A stretch of DNA of 64,000 nucleotides from an uncultured Alcanivorax sp. (GTDB lineage: Bacteria > Pseudomonadota > Gammaproteobacteria > Pseudomonadales > Alcanivoracaceae), in contig NZ_CAMYIV010000002.1 in NCBI RefSeq assembly GCF_947258575.1, forward strand, positions 186,001 to 250,000, written 5' to 3'. This document shows positions 24,612 to 34,173 of the stretch, in pieces. The position numbers and the translations under genes are program-made. The stretch's first letter is position 1; each line of letters starts with the position of its first letter. Below the pieces are notes generated by a model, which was not told the DNA's origin, did not search any database, and saw only the letters and a list, made by a program, of their open reading frames with translations.

Positions 24612-25775
24612 TCACCCCCTTGCCTGCAGCAGTTGGGCCTTGCCCAGCTGCGCTTCCCCGGCCAGGTTGCGGTAAAACCGTTGTAGCTCTGGTAGCTGGG
24701 CTTTCAAGGCCTGGCGAACCTGTTGCCGGGCATCCTCAATTTCCGTTTCTACCCGCTGTTTGTCCTTCTGCATCTGTTTTTTTCGTTTTTCCAGTGCCGG
24801 TGGCAGGGCCGTGCTGCCCAGTCTTTCCAGGCGATCTTCAATACGTTGCAGGCGATCCCGGGCGTCTGTCAGACGGGCCCGGAAGTCTTCCGCATCCGGG
24901 GCATTGGCCAGAACCCGCTGCAGGTCGGTAATTTCCTGTTCGGTAGCGGTTTTTTCCATGTTGGCGGCAGTGCGAAAGGCGCCATTTGAAAGGTCCCGGG
25001 CGGTGGCGTGCTGGATGGCGTTATGTAGGTTTTTTTCCTGCTCGCGAAGGCATTTGCGTACATTGCTGGCGTTGATCAGCTTGCCGGTGGCGTCCAGTAC
25101 CTGGCTGTCGCGGTCGCGGATCATGGCCAGCACCAATTGGTCCATCACGGTGGTGCTGTTGCCGGCAACACTGTTGGTCAGCGAGCGATAAAGGCGATCT
25201 GGCTCATCGGCCAGGGTTTGCAGGGCCTTCATGTTTTCCGCCACTTTGTTCAGGGCAAGGTTATAGACCGGTAGGGCCTGCTCAATGGCTCCTTGTTTGC
25301 GCCAGTCATCGCCGGCCAGTACCAGCCCGGAGACGGCTCTGGGGTTACCGGGGAAACGTGCGGCAATGCGAACGAACCAGGTCCTTGCCCGCTCGCGGTC
25401 CCCGTCCCGGCGATAGCTTTCTGCCAATAGCAGTGCCGCATCCACCGCTGCAGGACTGTTCTGTTCCACCTGATTCAATTGTTGCCGGGCGAATTCGGTA
25501 TCACCATCGCGCAGAGCCATGGCTGCCAGGCGCAGGCGGGCATAGTTGCCCAGGATAGGCTGGTTAATGCCAGGAGACTGGTCGTTGTAGCGGATCAAGG
25601 CAGGGGTGTGACTGTTACTGGCATGCCCTCCCAGTATCTCCAGCAATTGCTGGTCCTGGTTGGAAAGAATCAGAGGGTGTGACGAATCTTCCCTGCAGTC
25701 AGCAGGAGCTGCCTGCAGACCGGGGGTCAGCAGTATGCCGAGAAGGCAGAAAACAGCCAGGTTGATTGCTCTCAT
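24612..25775 (-). CDS. Secreted TPR/coiled-coil protein of unknown function
   Basis: A 387-residue protein with the signal peptide MRAINLAVFCLLGILLTPGL, cleaved near LQA-APA. Residues 75-190 contain two to three tetratricopeptide-like repeats (ALRDGDTEFARQQLNQVEQ; AESYRRDGDRERARTWF; WRKQGAIEQALPVYNLAL). Residues 270-380 are strongly charged and helical, consistent with a long coiled coil. Two cysteines in the mature part could pair. It is probably a periplasmic scaffold. No family name is recognised. Confidence 0.7.
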   Translation of the reverse strand: MRAINLAVFCLLGILLTPGLQAAPADCREDSSHPLILSNQDQQLLEILGGHASNSHTPALIRYNDQSPGINQPILGNYARLRLAAMALRDGDTEFARQQLNQVEQNSPAAVDAALLLAESYRRDGDRERARTWFVRIAARFPGNPRAVSGLVLAGDDWRKQGAIEQALPVYNLALNKVAENMKALQTLADEPDRLYRSLTNSVAGNSTTVMDQLVLAMIRDRDSQVLDATGKLINASNVRKCLREQEKNLHNAIQHATARDLSNGAFRTAANMEKTATEQEITDLQRVLANAPDAEDFRARLTDARDRLQRIEDRLERLGSTALPPALEKRKKQMQKDKQRVETEIEDARQQVRQALKAQLPELQRFYRNLAGEAQLGKAQLLQARG

Positions 25776-26004
25776 TGTCCCATCGTTTTGTTATTGGTTA
25801 TCAGGGCTGAACACTCAGGCAGTACCGGTAAGCGATAATGCGATGGCAGTGCACATTATAAACGGCGCTTTCCTGCCTGAGACAAATGGTGCGCCAACTG
25901 TGGGAGGAGAGAAGGAACTGGGTCACAGGGCGATACACAAATATGCATACGATGGATGGCGGGTGGCTTCACGCCGAAGGTTTAGGGAAATCGTCCCGAG
26001 GGTT

Positions 26005-26039
26005 TTGCCGGCGCCTTGCGGGCAAGGCCCCGGCGGCAA
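26005..26039 (-). other. GC-rich hairpin downstream of the DUF4190-like gene
   Basis: TTGCCGGCGCCTTGC pairs with GCAAGGCCCCGGCGGCAA. It begins three bases past the stop of the gene to the right and may end its transcript, although no T tract follows on the minus strand. The rest of 25776-26042 shows no gene and should hold the promoter of the TPR-protein gene. Confidence 0.4.
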
Positions 26040-26042
26040 GAA

Positions 26043-26669
26043 TCAGAAGGCCCGGAAGTTGACGGCAATAATGCTGATCACCGCCATGGCCACCAGCAAA
26101 CCCACCACCATCAGGACAGTGGCAATGATGCCAAGCACCTTGCCGGCGGTGGTCATGCCTTCCCCTGACGGGTCCATGTTACCGCTGCCCATGGCGTGGA
26201 GATCCTTGTTGCCCAGTATCCAGGCGACGATGCCCAGCGGGGCAAACAGCAGGATCCCCAGCAGACCGAAGGTCAGCACCAGCCCGCCTCGATGGGCCGG
26301 GAGATTACCTTCGGGACTGGGCTGGACCTGAGGGACGGCGGATGCGCGAGTACTGAGAGACTGGCGACCGGCAAAGGCGGCAAATAACAGCAGGGCGCTG
26401 ATGACCAGATAGAACAGGTTGTAGGCGGCGGTGGCGATGAGTGAGTAGGTATCCGAGCTGATCACGTCATCAAACATCCATTCCAGCAGCACGGTCTGGT
26501 TGAAGATGATCCAGCCATTCTGCAGCAGGGTGAGCAGGCCGGCGATCAGAACGAGCATGGCTGCAGTGCGGGCACGCTGCATGAATATCCCGGCGAGTAC
26601 AAAGGCGGTAATGGCCACCAGAGTGCCGGGGGCGATAGCGGGGATCAGGGAGAGAATATCGGGTCCCAT
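26043..26669 (-). CDS. Membrane protein with DUF4190-like C-terminal domain
   Basis: A 208-residue protein. Three hydrophobic segments (about 12-30, 36-55 and 82-103) precede a proline/glutamine linker. A DUF4190-like unit follows: GGLVLTFGLLGILLFAPLGI, AWILGNKDLHAMGSG, MDPSGEGMTTAGKVLGIIAT and a final hydrophobic helix. DUF4190 units are found in many small membrane proteins of unknown role. The EamA transporter gene upstream on the same strand is 30 bases away, so the two may be co-transcribed. Confidence 0.7.
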   Translation of the reverse strand: MGPDILSLIPAIAPGTLVAITAFVLAGIFMQRARTAAMLVLIAGLLTLLQNGWIIFNQTVLLEWMFDDVISSDTYSLIATAAYNLFYLVISALLLFAAFAGRQSLSTRASAVPQVQPSPEGNLPAHRGGLVLTFGLLGILLFAPLGIVAWILGNKDLHAMGSGNMDPSGEGMTTAGKVLGIIATVLMVVGLLVAMAVISIIAVNFRAF

Positions 26670-26699
26670 AAGACATCCTTTTCGTCGGGAGTGAGCAAA

Positions 26700-27737
26700 T
26701 TAATGGTGAGTGGAAACGCGTGACAGAGCCTGTTTGAGAAGGCTTCTCACTGCCCGCCAGCGATTGACCAGCAGTGACAGGAAAATCAGGGCGCAACCGG
26801 CCAGCTGCATCAGCGTCATCTGCTCGCCGAACCAGGCGGCCGCCATCAGGGCGGTCCACATGGGTTCGAGGACCATGATGACAACGCCGTGGCTGTGCAG
26901 TGACAGGCTTTGCGCATAGGTTTGCACAAGAAAGCGCAGGGCGGTACCCACGGTGGCGCTGAGGATGACCCAGATTGCCAACTCGAAGGTGGCGTTTGCC
27001 GCGGCCTCGCCCCAGGGCTCGAAAATGGCGGACAGGCTGCCCGTCAGCACACCGACCACCGCCAGCACCACCGTGGTCAGGGCCAGGGCGGGGATGCGCG
27101 GGTGCTCAATGGGGTTGCCGTTGCGGTCAGTGGTGGAAATGGTATTGGCGGCCCGGGTGTTAAGGTTGAAATAGAGCGCGAAGATGGTGGCGGCTGCCAC
27201 GAAGAACAGCTGTCCCGCCTCCAGATGCAGTCCTTGCTCCAGGGACAGCAAGGCCAGGCCCGCAGCCGCCACCGGTAAAGCCAGCCAGGTACTGCCGGGT
27301 ACTGGTTCGGCAAAGATCAGCCGGGCAATCACGGGTACCAGAACCACGCCCAGGCTGGTGAGAAAGGCGCCTTCGCCCACATGTTCGGCCATGGCCAGCC
27401 CCATGACCCAGCAGCTCATGGCGATGCCGAATACGGCGCCTACCCGGACGCAACGGAATAGTTGCCGGGCGCTGAGCCGACGTAGCTGGCGGTGGGCGAC
27501 CATGGCCAGAAGGCTTGCGGCCAGCAGGAAGCGCAGGGACATGAACAGCAGTGGTGGCATCGCCAACACCGCCTCCCGCGAGAACATCCAGCTGATGGAG
27601 GCCAGCAGGGTGACCACCAGAAGCAGCAGATCGGCTTTGTGAGCTTGGCTTACAGGCACTGAACAGGATTCGCTTGGCAAAAGAGCTGGCGATGGTAGCA
27701 CAGGGCCTGTGCCGGGTAACGACTGTTCAGGCGACAT
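26700..27737 (-). CDS. EamA-family (DMT) transporter
   Basis: A 345-residue inner-membrane carrier with ten predicted hydrophobic segments between residues 35 and 320, arranged as two EamA repeats (the second starts near RIPALALTTVV). RFLLAASLLAMVAHRQLRRL and LEPMWTALMAAAWFGEQMTL are typical of the drug/metabolite transporter superfamily, which exports amino acids and metabolites. The specificity cannot be read from sequence. The first 33 residues are polar and may be an overlong start; the next methionine is well inside the first membrane segment, so I kept it. Confidence 0.85.
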   Translation of the reverse strand: MSPEQSLPGTGPVLPSPALLPSESCSVPVSQAHKADLLLLVVTLLASISWMFSREAVLAMPPLLFMSLRFLLAASLLAMVAHRQLRRLSARQLFRCVRVGAVFGIAMSCWVMGLAMAEHVGEGAFLTSLGVVLVPVIARLIFAEPVPGSTWLALPVAAAGLALLSLEQGLHLEAGQLFFVAAATIFALYFNLNTRAANTISTTDRNGNPIEHPRIPALALTTVVLAVVGVLTGSLSAIFEPWGEAAANATFELAIWVILSATVGTALRFLVQTYAQSLSLHSHGVVIMVLEPMWTALMAAAWFGEQMTLMQLAGCALIFLSLLVNRWRAVRSLLKQALSRVSTHH

Positions 27738-27948
27738 ATATCAGGTCAAAGTAGACACGCATTACCCTGAGCCCGGATCGATTCATGGTGCAGACGAATG
27801 CGGGTGAATCGCTTCAGGGCAGCAGTGAGTTGCCAGTTGAAAGTCGTGAAAAGACCAGCATTCACATTGTTATGTGCCGTGATGCTCCCGAGTGTTCCAA
27901 ATTATGCATGGCCCTGAAGAGGGCGTGGTGTTCGACGTTGAGGTAACA

Positions 27949-28701
27949 ATGTTTGCAGCCTGGCGAAACTGGCGTGACACGCGCCGGGTCAAGAAGATGG
28001 GGTATACCGAAGCAGAGTGGGATGCGGCGGTGGGCGACTGGCCGGTGTTGCAGCGGTACCAGGGTGACGAACGCGCCCGCCTGCGGGATCTGAGCTTTCG
28101 CTTTCTGGCGCGCAAGAGTGTGGCGCCGGGGAACAGCTTCGCCATTACCGACGCCATGTGTCTGCGTATCGCCACTATGGCCTGTGTGCCAATTCTGGAA
28201 CTGGGGCTGGACTGGTATGACGGCTGGTATACGGTAATTCTCTATGAGGGCGATTTCATTCCCAATCGGCCCTGGCAGACTGAGGATGGCGTGGTGCATG
28301 CCAGCAGTCCGGTGCTGGCTGGTGAGGCGTGGCATCAGGGCCCGGTAATACTGTCATGGGAATCGGTGCTTGAAGCCGGGCAGGGCAGTAACGTGGTGAT
28401 CCACGAGATGAGCCACAAACTCGATATGCGACGCAACGGTGCCAATGGCGCACCACCGCTGCATCCGGGTATGAATCCGCGCCAGTGGCACGAGACCTTC
28501 ACGGCGGCCTGGGATCGGCTGTTCGATGATTATGAGCAGCACAGGCCCTTATCTATTGATCCCTATGCACTGACCGGGCCGGGTGAGTTCTTTGCGGTTT
28601 GCAGCGAAGCCTTTTTTGAGGCGCCAGAATCGTTGCACCGGGACTGGCCGGATCTGCACCGGCTGCTGGCGCAGTTTTACCGACAGGGAGAACAGCCATG
28701 A
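27949..28701 (+). CDS. mtfA: Zinc metallopeptidase, MtfA (M90) family
   Basis: A 250-residue M90 peptidase. The zinc site HEMSH is at 152-156 (IHEMSHKLDMR). PILELGLDWYDGW and GPVILSWESVLEAG match Escherichia coli MtfA, which binds the repressor Mlc and so influences glucose uptake genes. The C-terminal FFAVCSEAFFEAPESL supplies the family's later glutamate ligand. GAGGTAAC lies just before the ATG at 27949; a longer start at 27892 has no ribosome site. The stop overlaps the next gene by four bases. Confidence 0.87.
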   Translation: MFAAWRNWRDTRRVKKMGYTEAEWDAAVGDWPVLQRYQGDERARLRDLSFRFLARKSVAPGNSFAITDAMCLRIATMACVPILELGLDWYDGWYTVILYEGDFIPNRPWQTEDGVVHASSPVLAGEAWHQGPVILSWESVLEAGQGSNVVIHEMSHKLDMRRNGANGAPPLHPGMNPRQWHETFTAAWDRLFDDYEQHRPLSIDPYALTGPGEFFAVCSEAFFEAPESLHRDWPDLHRLLAQFYRQGEQP

Positions 28702-29006
28702 AATTTATCTTCGAAGTGCGGGTGAAGCCGGGCTTTACCGTAGAGGAATATGCTCAGGGCTGGGTGGAAGCCAGTGAAATCATTCAGCAGACGCCGGGCG
28801 CCCGGGGCACCTACCTGCACCGCAAGATCGGCGAACCGGACAAGGTGCTGGCCATTGCCCACTGGGATAGCAAGGCCCACCGGGATGCCAAGGACGACAG
28901 CCGCAGTGAAAAGGTGAAAGCGATCCTGGCCAAGCATGCCAAGGTATGCGAGGTGACGGTGATCGGGGAGTTTGATGAACCGGAATGGCAGGTGCTGCCG
29001 GAATAG
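28698..29006 (+). CDS. Small dimeric alpha/beta-barrel-like protein, 102 aa
   Basis: The sequence MKFIFEVRVKPGFTVEEYAQ, then GARGTYLHRKIGEPDKVLAI and AHWDSKAHRDAKDDSRS fits the ferredoxin-like fold of antibiotic-biosynthesis-monooxygenase or EthD-type proteins. A specific function cannot be assigned. It overlaps the mtfA stop by four bases and so is translationally coupled to it. Confidence 0.7.
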   Translation: MKFIFEVRVKPGFTVEEYAQGWVEASEIIQQTPGARGTYLHRKIGEPDKVLAIAHWDSKAHRDAKDDSRSEKVKAILAKHAKVCEVTVIGEFDEPEWQVLPE

Positions 29007-29144
29007 GCTGGCTGCTGTAGCTCGTCACCCCGCACGTTTACAGCGGCTTTGTCGATGTCACGGATCGCGCCGCAGCGGGACGTTCGTAGATTTTCCGGGG
29101 AATGGAAAGAAAAGAGCCGCCTGGCGGCGGCTCCTGGTGCCAGC

Positions 29145-29414
29145 TCAGTACTGCTGCTGGGCTTCTTCTTCCGGCAGGGTGATGTTCAGCTCGAGAATTT
29201 CACAGCCGGACTCGCGGTCCACCTGCACATTCACGGCGTCTTCCCCAACCGGGACATACTTGCGTACCACCATTAGCAGCTCTTGCTGCAGCTGCGGCAG
29301 ATAATCCGGACCGCCACGCGTGGAGCGTTCGCGGGCCACAATGATCTGCAGGCGTTCCTTGGCCACTGATGCGGAACTCTGCTTCTTGGGAAGCAGGTAA
29401 CTGAAGATGCTCAT
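29145..29414 (-). CDS. minE: Cell division topological specificity factor MinE
   Basis: An 89-residue MinE. The N-terminal membrane and MinD-contact helix includes ERLQIIVAR; the topological specificity domain follows ([19 protein letters not shown]). It stimulates the MinD ATPase and drives pole-to-pole oscillation. It starts three bases after the minD stop. Confidence 0.95.
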   Translation of the reverse strand: MSIFSYLLPKKQSSASVAKERLQIIVARERSTRGGPDYLPQLQQELLMVVRKYVPVGEDAVNVQVDRESGCEILELNITLPEEEAQQQY

Positions 29415-29417
29415 CCC

Positions 29418-30233
29418 TTAGCCTCCAAAAAGACGGCCGAACAGACCTTTCTTGTTAACGTTGACGAAACGATGGGGCAGCTGGTCGCCCAGGAAGCGGG
29501 CTACCGCATCGCTGTACGCCTGACCGGCATCGGAATCGATATCGAGGATCACCGGGCTGCCGGCGTTACTGGCGTTCAGTACCGCCTGGGATTCGGGAAT
29601 CACGCCGAGCAGTTCAATGGCGAGAATTTCCTGCACATCCTCAACGGACAGCATCTGGCCGTTCTCCACGCGCTCCGGAGAGTAGCGGGTGAGCAGCAGG
29701 CGGGCGGGAATATCTCCTTCGCCTTGTTCGGCATGGCGGGTCTTGCTGGCCAGAATGCCGATGATGCGGTCGGAGTCACGGACACTGGAGACTTCCGGGT
29801 TGGTCACTACCACTGCCTCGTCAGCGAAGTAGGCGGCCATCAGGGCGCCTTTCTCGATGCCAGCCGGGCTGTCGCAGATGATGTAGTCCATCTTCATGTC
29901 ATCGCGCAGGGCATTGAGCACGCCTTCCACACCTTCGGTGGTGAGGGCGTCCTTGTCGCGGGTCTGGGAAGCGGGAAGGATGAACAGGTTGTCCACCTTC
30001 TTGTCCTTGATCAGCGCCTGTTTGATGTTGGCATCGCCACTGATCACGTTCACCAGGTCATAAACCACGCGGCGTTCACAGCCCATGATCAGGTCCAGAT
30101 TGCGCAGGCCCACATCGAAATCAATCACGGTGGTTTTGAAACCGCGCAGGGCAAGGCCGGTGGCCAGCGCTGCACTGGTGGTGGTTTTGCCGACGCCACC
30201 CTTGCCGGATGTCACGACCACAATCTTCGTCAC
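29418..30233 (-). CDS. minD: Septum site-determining ATPase MinD
   Basis: A 271-residue deviant Walker A ATPase: GKGGVGKTTTS at 10-20 carries the signature lysine Lys11. ICDSPAGIEKGAL is the switch II region. The C-terminal KKGLFGRLFGG is the amphipathic membrane-targeting helix. It recruits MinC to the membrane to block polar division and cycles with MinE. It lies in a compact minC-minD-minE operon. Confidence 0.97.
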   Translation of the reverse strand: MTKIVVVTSGKGGVGKTTTSAALATGLALRGFKTTVIDFDVGLRNLDLIMGCERRVVYDLVNVISGDANIKQALIKDKKVDNLFILPASQTRDKDALTTEGVEGVLNALRDDMKMDYIICDSPAGIEKGALMAAYFADEAVVVTNPEVSSVRDSDRIIGILASKTRHAEQGEGDIPARLLLTRYSPERVENGQMLSVEDVQEILAIELLGVIPESQAVLNASNAGSPVILDIDSDAGQAYSDAVARFLGDQLPHRFVNVNKKGLFGRLFGG

Positions 30234-30266
30234 GCTCTTTCTCCTTACCTTCGTCTTTCTGTGGCG

Positions 30267-30992
30267 CTAGCTCAGCGCGGTAAATTGCATGGCGTCACCT
30301 TCCAGGGACAGATAGACAGCCCGGTTGCGGTGCGCTTCGGGCAGATCTTCGGCTACCCGGTAATGGCCGGCAATGGATACCAGTTCGGCATTCAGTTGCT
30401 GGCAGAAAATACGTGCGCTGCCATCCCCGCGGACGCCGGCGAGGGCGCGGCCACGCAGTTTGCTGTAGACATGGATGTTGCCTTCCGCCATCAGCTCGGC
30501 GCCGGTGCTTACCGGGGCCAGCACGATCAAATCGCCACGGCTGTAGACCTGCTGGCCGGATCGAACCGGTTGGTCCACAACCAACGTCTCGATGCGCTGG
30601 GTGGCGGTGGGCACTTTTTCTGCTTCTGCCTGTGGCGCGGGCTCGCTGCGGCGAGGCACATCGCGGCCACCGGACAGGCTCAGGGTGCCCAGTCCCAGCA
30701 TGGCAGCGGTATCGTTATCAATGCCGGTCGTGCGGGCCAGGGCCACCAGGTTTACCCCCAGGCTACGTAACGTGTCCACAGCGGCCATCAGGGCCACCGG
30801 ATCCACATCCAGGTCCTGACTCACGTCAATGACCACCGGGGCTTCTTGCAGCCACTGGGCTGCATCTTCCAGCCGTTGGCTGACTTCCTGATGCAGCAGG
30901 TTGGCATCCAGGTTTTTCAGTTGCAGGACCGTCATCATCAACATGCGGCCCTTGAACTCGAGAACGGTATTTTCTTCGACGACTGCTGTCAT
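30267..30992 (-). CDS. minC: Septum site-determining protein MinC
   Basis: A 241-residue FtsZ inhibitor. The N-terminal domain (about 1-105, with VVIDVSQDLDVDPVALMAA) opposes FtsZ assembly. The C-terminal beta-helix domain (about 130-230; GQQVYSRGDLIVLAPVSTGA and GRALAGVRGDGSARIFCQQL) dimerises and binds MinD. The linker is Ala/Glu/Pro-rich. The start ATG at 30992 follows CAGGTCAGGA and gives the usual length; an extension to 31064 is not supported. Confidence 0.95.
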   Translation of the reverse strand: MTAVVEENTVLEFKGRMLMMTVLQLKNLDANLLHQEVSQRLEDAAQWLQEAPVVIDVSQDLDVDPVALMAAVDTLRSLGVNLVALARTTGIDNDTAAMLGLGTLSLSGGRDVPRRSEPAPQAEAEKVPTATQRIETLVVDQPVRSGQQVYSRGDLIVLAPVSTGAELMAEGNIHVYSKLRGRALAGVRGDGSARIFCQQLNAELVSIAGHYRVAEDLPEAHRNRAVYLSLEGDAMQFTALS

Positions 30993-31270
30993 TCCTGACC
31001 TGTTGTCCGAGGGGCAATAGGCGCAAGAGATACGCCGGGCCCAGGTGGGGCGTAATTTTGGCAAAGCCTAGACGAAAGCGACGAGCCGTAAAAGCGCCAA
31101 AAGGGTGATATGAATGTTAAATCTGCGTGATATGGGGATGACAGCGGAATAACTGGTGGAAAAAGCAGCATTTTCATCGCTGACGTGGCTTTGTGGCTTT
31201 TTGTGAAACTGTGGACCGGTTGGCGACCTTGCCAAAAATCTCCAGTAGGAGGCTGCTGCGACGAAGCCGC

Positions 31271-31436
31271 TGTAGGAGCTATGCTTGCATGGCGAACCGC
31301 GCGTATAGAGGCGGCAGAAGTCAACATTTATCCGCCATCGTTTCTGGAGAGACCTGTCGAGCTCTGAGATTCCTGATCGCCCTCCGGGAGATTTCCGCGC
31401 AAGCACGGTTCGCGATGCAAGCATGGGCTCCTACGG
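31271..31436. repeat. REPIN-like inverted pair between minC and fadE
   Basis: TGTAGGAGCTATGCTTGCAT (then GGCGAACCG) and CGGTTCGCGATGCAAGCATG (then GGCTCCTAC) are inverted copies about 110 bases apart. A partial relative, CAGTAGGAGGCTGCTGCGACG, stands just upstream at 31243. The region 30993-31240 holds nothing else I can identify beyond the minC promoter. Confidence 0.75.
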
Positions 31437-31457
31437 GGGCTCGGAGAATGGAGAAGG

Positions 31458-31487
31458 AAAAGCGGAGGGGCATTTCGGCCCCTCCGC
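31458..31487 (-). terminator. Terminator of fadE
   Basis: GCGGAGGGGC and GCCCCTCCGC form a ten-base stem with a short loop 11 bases past the stop codon, followed on the minus strand by TTTT. Confidence 0.85.
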
Positions 31488-31497
31488 CTGGTTGGGT

Positions 31498-33954
31498 TTA
31501 CATCATCGGGCGTTCTGCGTGCACGTTGACGTCCTTCAGGTCCATATCGAAGGCGTCGGTGAGCAAGCAGTCGTAGCGCATGGCATCGTATTCGTTCACC
31601 GGCTCTACCTGGTCGGCGTCGATGATGCCTTTGCTGGCCGCGTCCTGAAGCTTTTCCAGCACGCTGTTGCCTTCCAGTTGTCCCTTGCCGTCGGCTTTCA
31701 GGAACGCCAGGTAGGCCGGCTCCACTTCCAGCAGTTTGTTGAAGGTGGCTTCCACGCGTCCGATGGCATCTTCCGGGTCCTGGGAGATATAGGCCGGTTC
31801 TGCCAGTGCATCGCGCACCGAGCTGGGCGCCATGATCATGTCACCCAGAGTGCGGATCTGGTCGTCGCTGGGGGCCTGAGCCTTGCAGGGGCGACCGAAC
31901 GGGAAGAACAACCCTTTCAACGCATAGCCCACGCCGAAGAAACCGAAGTTGCGGTAGAAGGCATCCAGGGCGTCATGGGCCTTGCTGAACGACCGGCGCA
32001 GCGCATAGCTGGCGTGGGCGTCGTTGGCCTCGTCCCGTGGCAGGGTGGCGTGATATTTGAGAATGGAACAAGCGATCAGCAACTGGCTATGCACATCGCC
32101 TAGCCGCGCAGAGAGCAGCTCGCGACGTTTGAGATCGCCACCCAGCAGGGCCAGCGCCATGTCCGCAGTACTGGAGAGCACCGCACTATAGCGGTTCACC
32201 AGCCGATACCAGGGGGCACTGAAGGCGTCCGCATTGCCCGGTGCCTCGGACAGGTAGGGACCAGCAAGCGCCTGCATGATACCGCTACTGATATTGCCCA
32301 GGGTGTGGCCGGCATGGGAGAAGAACAGGGCATCGAAATCCTGCAGCCCCTGTTTCTTGTCTTCCGCCTGAATCGCCTGCAATTCGTCATACAGGTATGG
32401 ATGACAGCGCATGGCGCCCTGGCCGAAGATCATCAGCGAGCGGGTGAGGATATTCGCCCCTTCCACGGTGATGGCGATGGGAGTGGACTGATAGGGCAAG
32501 GCCAGGAAGTTACGCGGACCCAATTGAATGCCGCGCCCGCCAGCGATGTCCATGCCGTGATTAATCAGCTCACGCATCATTTCCGTGGCGTGGTACTTGG
32601 CCATGGCGGTAACGACTGATGGTGCGCCGTCTTCCAGTGAACGGGTCACCAGGTGGCGGTAGGCTTCCAGCGTGTAGCCAATGGCGGCCACTTCGGCAGA
32701 GGCTTCCTGCACCCCTTCGAACTGGCCCACCGCGGTGTTGAACTGACGACGGATACGAGCGAAGGCGCCGGTCATGCGGTAACCGACTTCGCCGCTGGCA
32801 GTGGCCAGGGCGGGCAGGGAGACACCGCGACCGGCACCCAGACACTCGATCAGCATGCGCCAGCCACGACCTGCCATGTCCGGTCCGCCAATGATGGTGT
32901 CCAGCGGTACGAACACATCCTTACCATTGATGGGGCCGTTCATGAACGGAGAGCCAGGGTAGTGGCGACGGCCGATTTCCACCCCGGGAGTGTCAGCAGG
33001 GATCAGCGCACAGGTGATGCCAAGCTCTTCCTTGTCGCCGAGCAGTTTCTCCGGGTCGTAGAGCTTGAAGGCCAGACCTACCACCGTGGCCACCGGGGCC
33101 AGGGTGATCCAGCGCTTGGCAAAGTTCAGGCGCATGCCCAGCACTTCCTTGCCGTCAATCTCGCCCTTGCAGATTACGCCGGTATCCGGGATGGCGCCGG
33201 CATCGGAGCCCGCTTCCGGGCCGGTGAGGCCGAAGCAGGGGATCTCGTCGCCCTTGGCCAAGCCGGGCAGCCAGCGGTCTTTCTGTTCCTGGGTACCGTA
33301 TTCGGCCAGTAGTTCACCGGGGCCGAGAGAGTTGGGCACCATGGCGGTGACCGCAGCAGTCAATGAGCGGGTGGCGATCTTGCTCATGATGCGGCTCTGG
33401 GCATAGGGAGAAAATGCCTTGCCGCCGTACTCCTTGGGAATGATCAGGCTGAAGAAGCCCTTGTGCTTGAGGAAATCCCAGACTTCCTCAGGCAGGTCTC
33501 TCAACTCGTGGAAGATTTTCCACTCATCCAGCATGTCGCACAGTTCCTGGACCTCGTTGTCCACAAACGACTGCTCTTCCTCGGTGAGCGTGGAAAACTG
33601 GATATGGGCGAATTTTTCCCAGTCCGGGCGACCGGAAAACAGATCGGTTTCGAACCAGGTGGTACCGGCTTCAATAGCCTCGCGCTCGGTGTCGCCGATG
33701 GCTGGCATGACCTTGCCAAGGGCGTTATAGACCGGCTTGGTGATGAACTTTTGGCGCAGGTCGACGTGGTTGAGCAGGGCAACGCCGGCGGCCAGCAGGA
33801 TCAGTGAAACCGGATGAACCAGCCAGGGGGCCAGGAAGGCGCTCAACAGCCAGACAACCACAAAAACTGCGCTGCCGATGCCGCGACTGATGCGCTGATA
33901 GAACAGGGTCATCAGCGTGGCAATTAACACTACAATAGCCAACAGGCTAAGCAT
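31498..33954 (-). CDS. fadE: Acyl-CoA dehydrogenase, FadE type
   Basis: An 818-residue FadE-type acyl-CoA dehydrogenase, much longer than classical 380-residue enzymes and close in size to Escherichia coli FadE. Two N-terminal hydrophobic segments (about 1-50) anchor it to the membrane. The dehydrogenase core is at about 80-560 (CFGLTGPEAGSDAGAIPDTG; RGIQLGPRNF; VEGANILTRSLMIFGQGA) and a FadE-specific C-terminal domain follows. It performs the first oxidation of beta-oxidation and passes electrons to ETF, encoded at 14926-16604. AAAGGAG precedes the ATG at 33954; the longer start at 34026 lacks support. Confidence 0.94.
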   Translation of the reverse strand: MLSLLAIVVLIATLMTLFYQRISRGIGSAVFVVVWLLSAFLAPWLVHPVSLILLAAGVALLNHVDLRQKFITKPVYNALGKVMPAIGDTEREAIEAGTTWFETDLFSGRPDWEKFAHIQFSTLTEEEQSFVDNEVQELCDMLDEWKIFHELRDLPEEVWDFLKHKGFFSLIIPKEYGGKAFSPYAQSRIMSKIATRSLTAAVTAMVPNSLGPGELLAEYGTQEQKDRWLPGLAKGDEIPCFGLTGPEAGSDAGAIPDTGVICKGEIDGKEVLGMRLNFAKRWITLAPVATVVGLAFKLYDPEKLLGDKEELGITCALIPADTPGVEIGRRHYPGSPFMNGPINGKDVFVPLDTIIGGPDMAGRGWRMLIECLGAGRGVSLPALATASGEVGYRMTGAFARIRRQFNTAVGQFEGVQEASAEVAAIGYTLEAYRHLVTRSLEDGAPSVVTAMAKYHATEMMRELINHGMDIAGGRGIQLGPRNFLALPYQSTPIAITVEGANILTRSLMIFGQGAMRCHPYLYDELQAIQAEDKKQGLQDFDALFFSHAGHTLGNISSGIMQALAGPYLSEAPGNADAFSAPWYRLVNRYSAVLSSTADMALALLGGDLKRRELLSARLGDVHSQLLIACSILKYHATLPRDEANDAHASYALRRSFSKAHDALDAFYRNFGFFGVGYALKGLFFPFGRPCKAQAPSDDQIRTLGDMIMAPSSVRDALAEPAYISQDPEDAIGRVEATFNKLLEVEPAYLAFLKADGKGQLEGNSVLEKLQDAASKGIIDADQVEPVNEYDAMRYDCLLTDAFDMDLKDVNVHAERPMM

Positions 33955-34173
33955 GGTGATCTCCTTTGCCGTGAACCCGAGCCCGCCTGGACCCGGGTTG
34001 TTTTGAATACAATCCAGCGTACTCACAGGTCATGTACATGGCGTGAAGCCCTACAGACCTTACTGTTTTGAGTCTAACCCGTGAAAGTGATCAGTTGCAC
34101 AGGATTTAACCGGATTTAATGGCAGTCATCCCTTACAATCGCACCCAGTTTTAAAGCTTTCAGGAGCACGGCG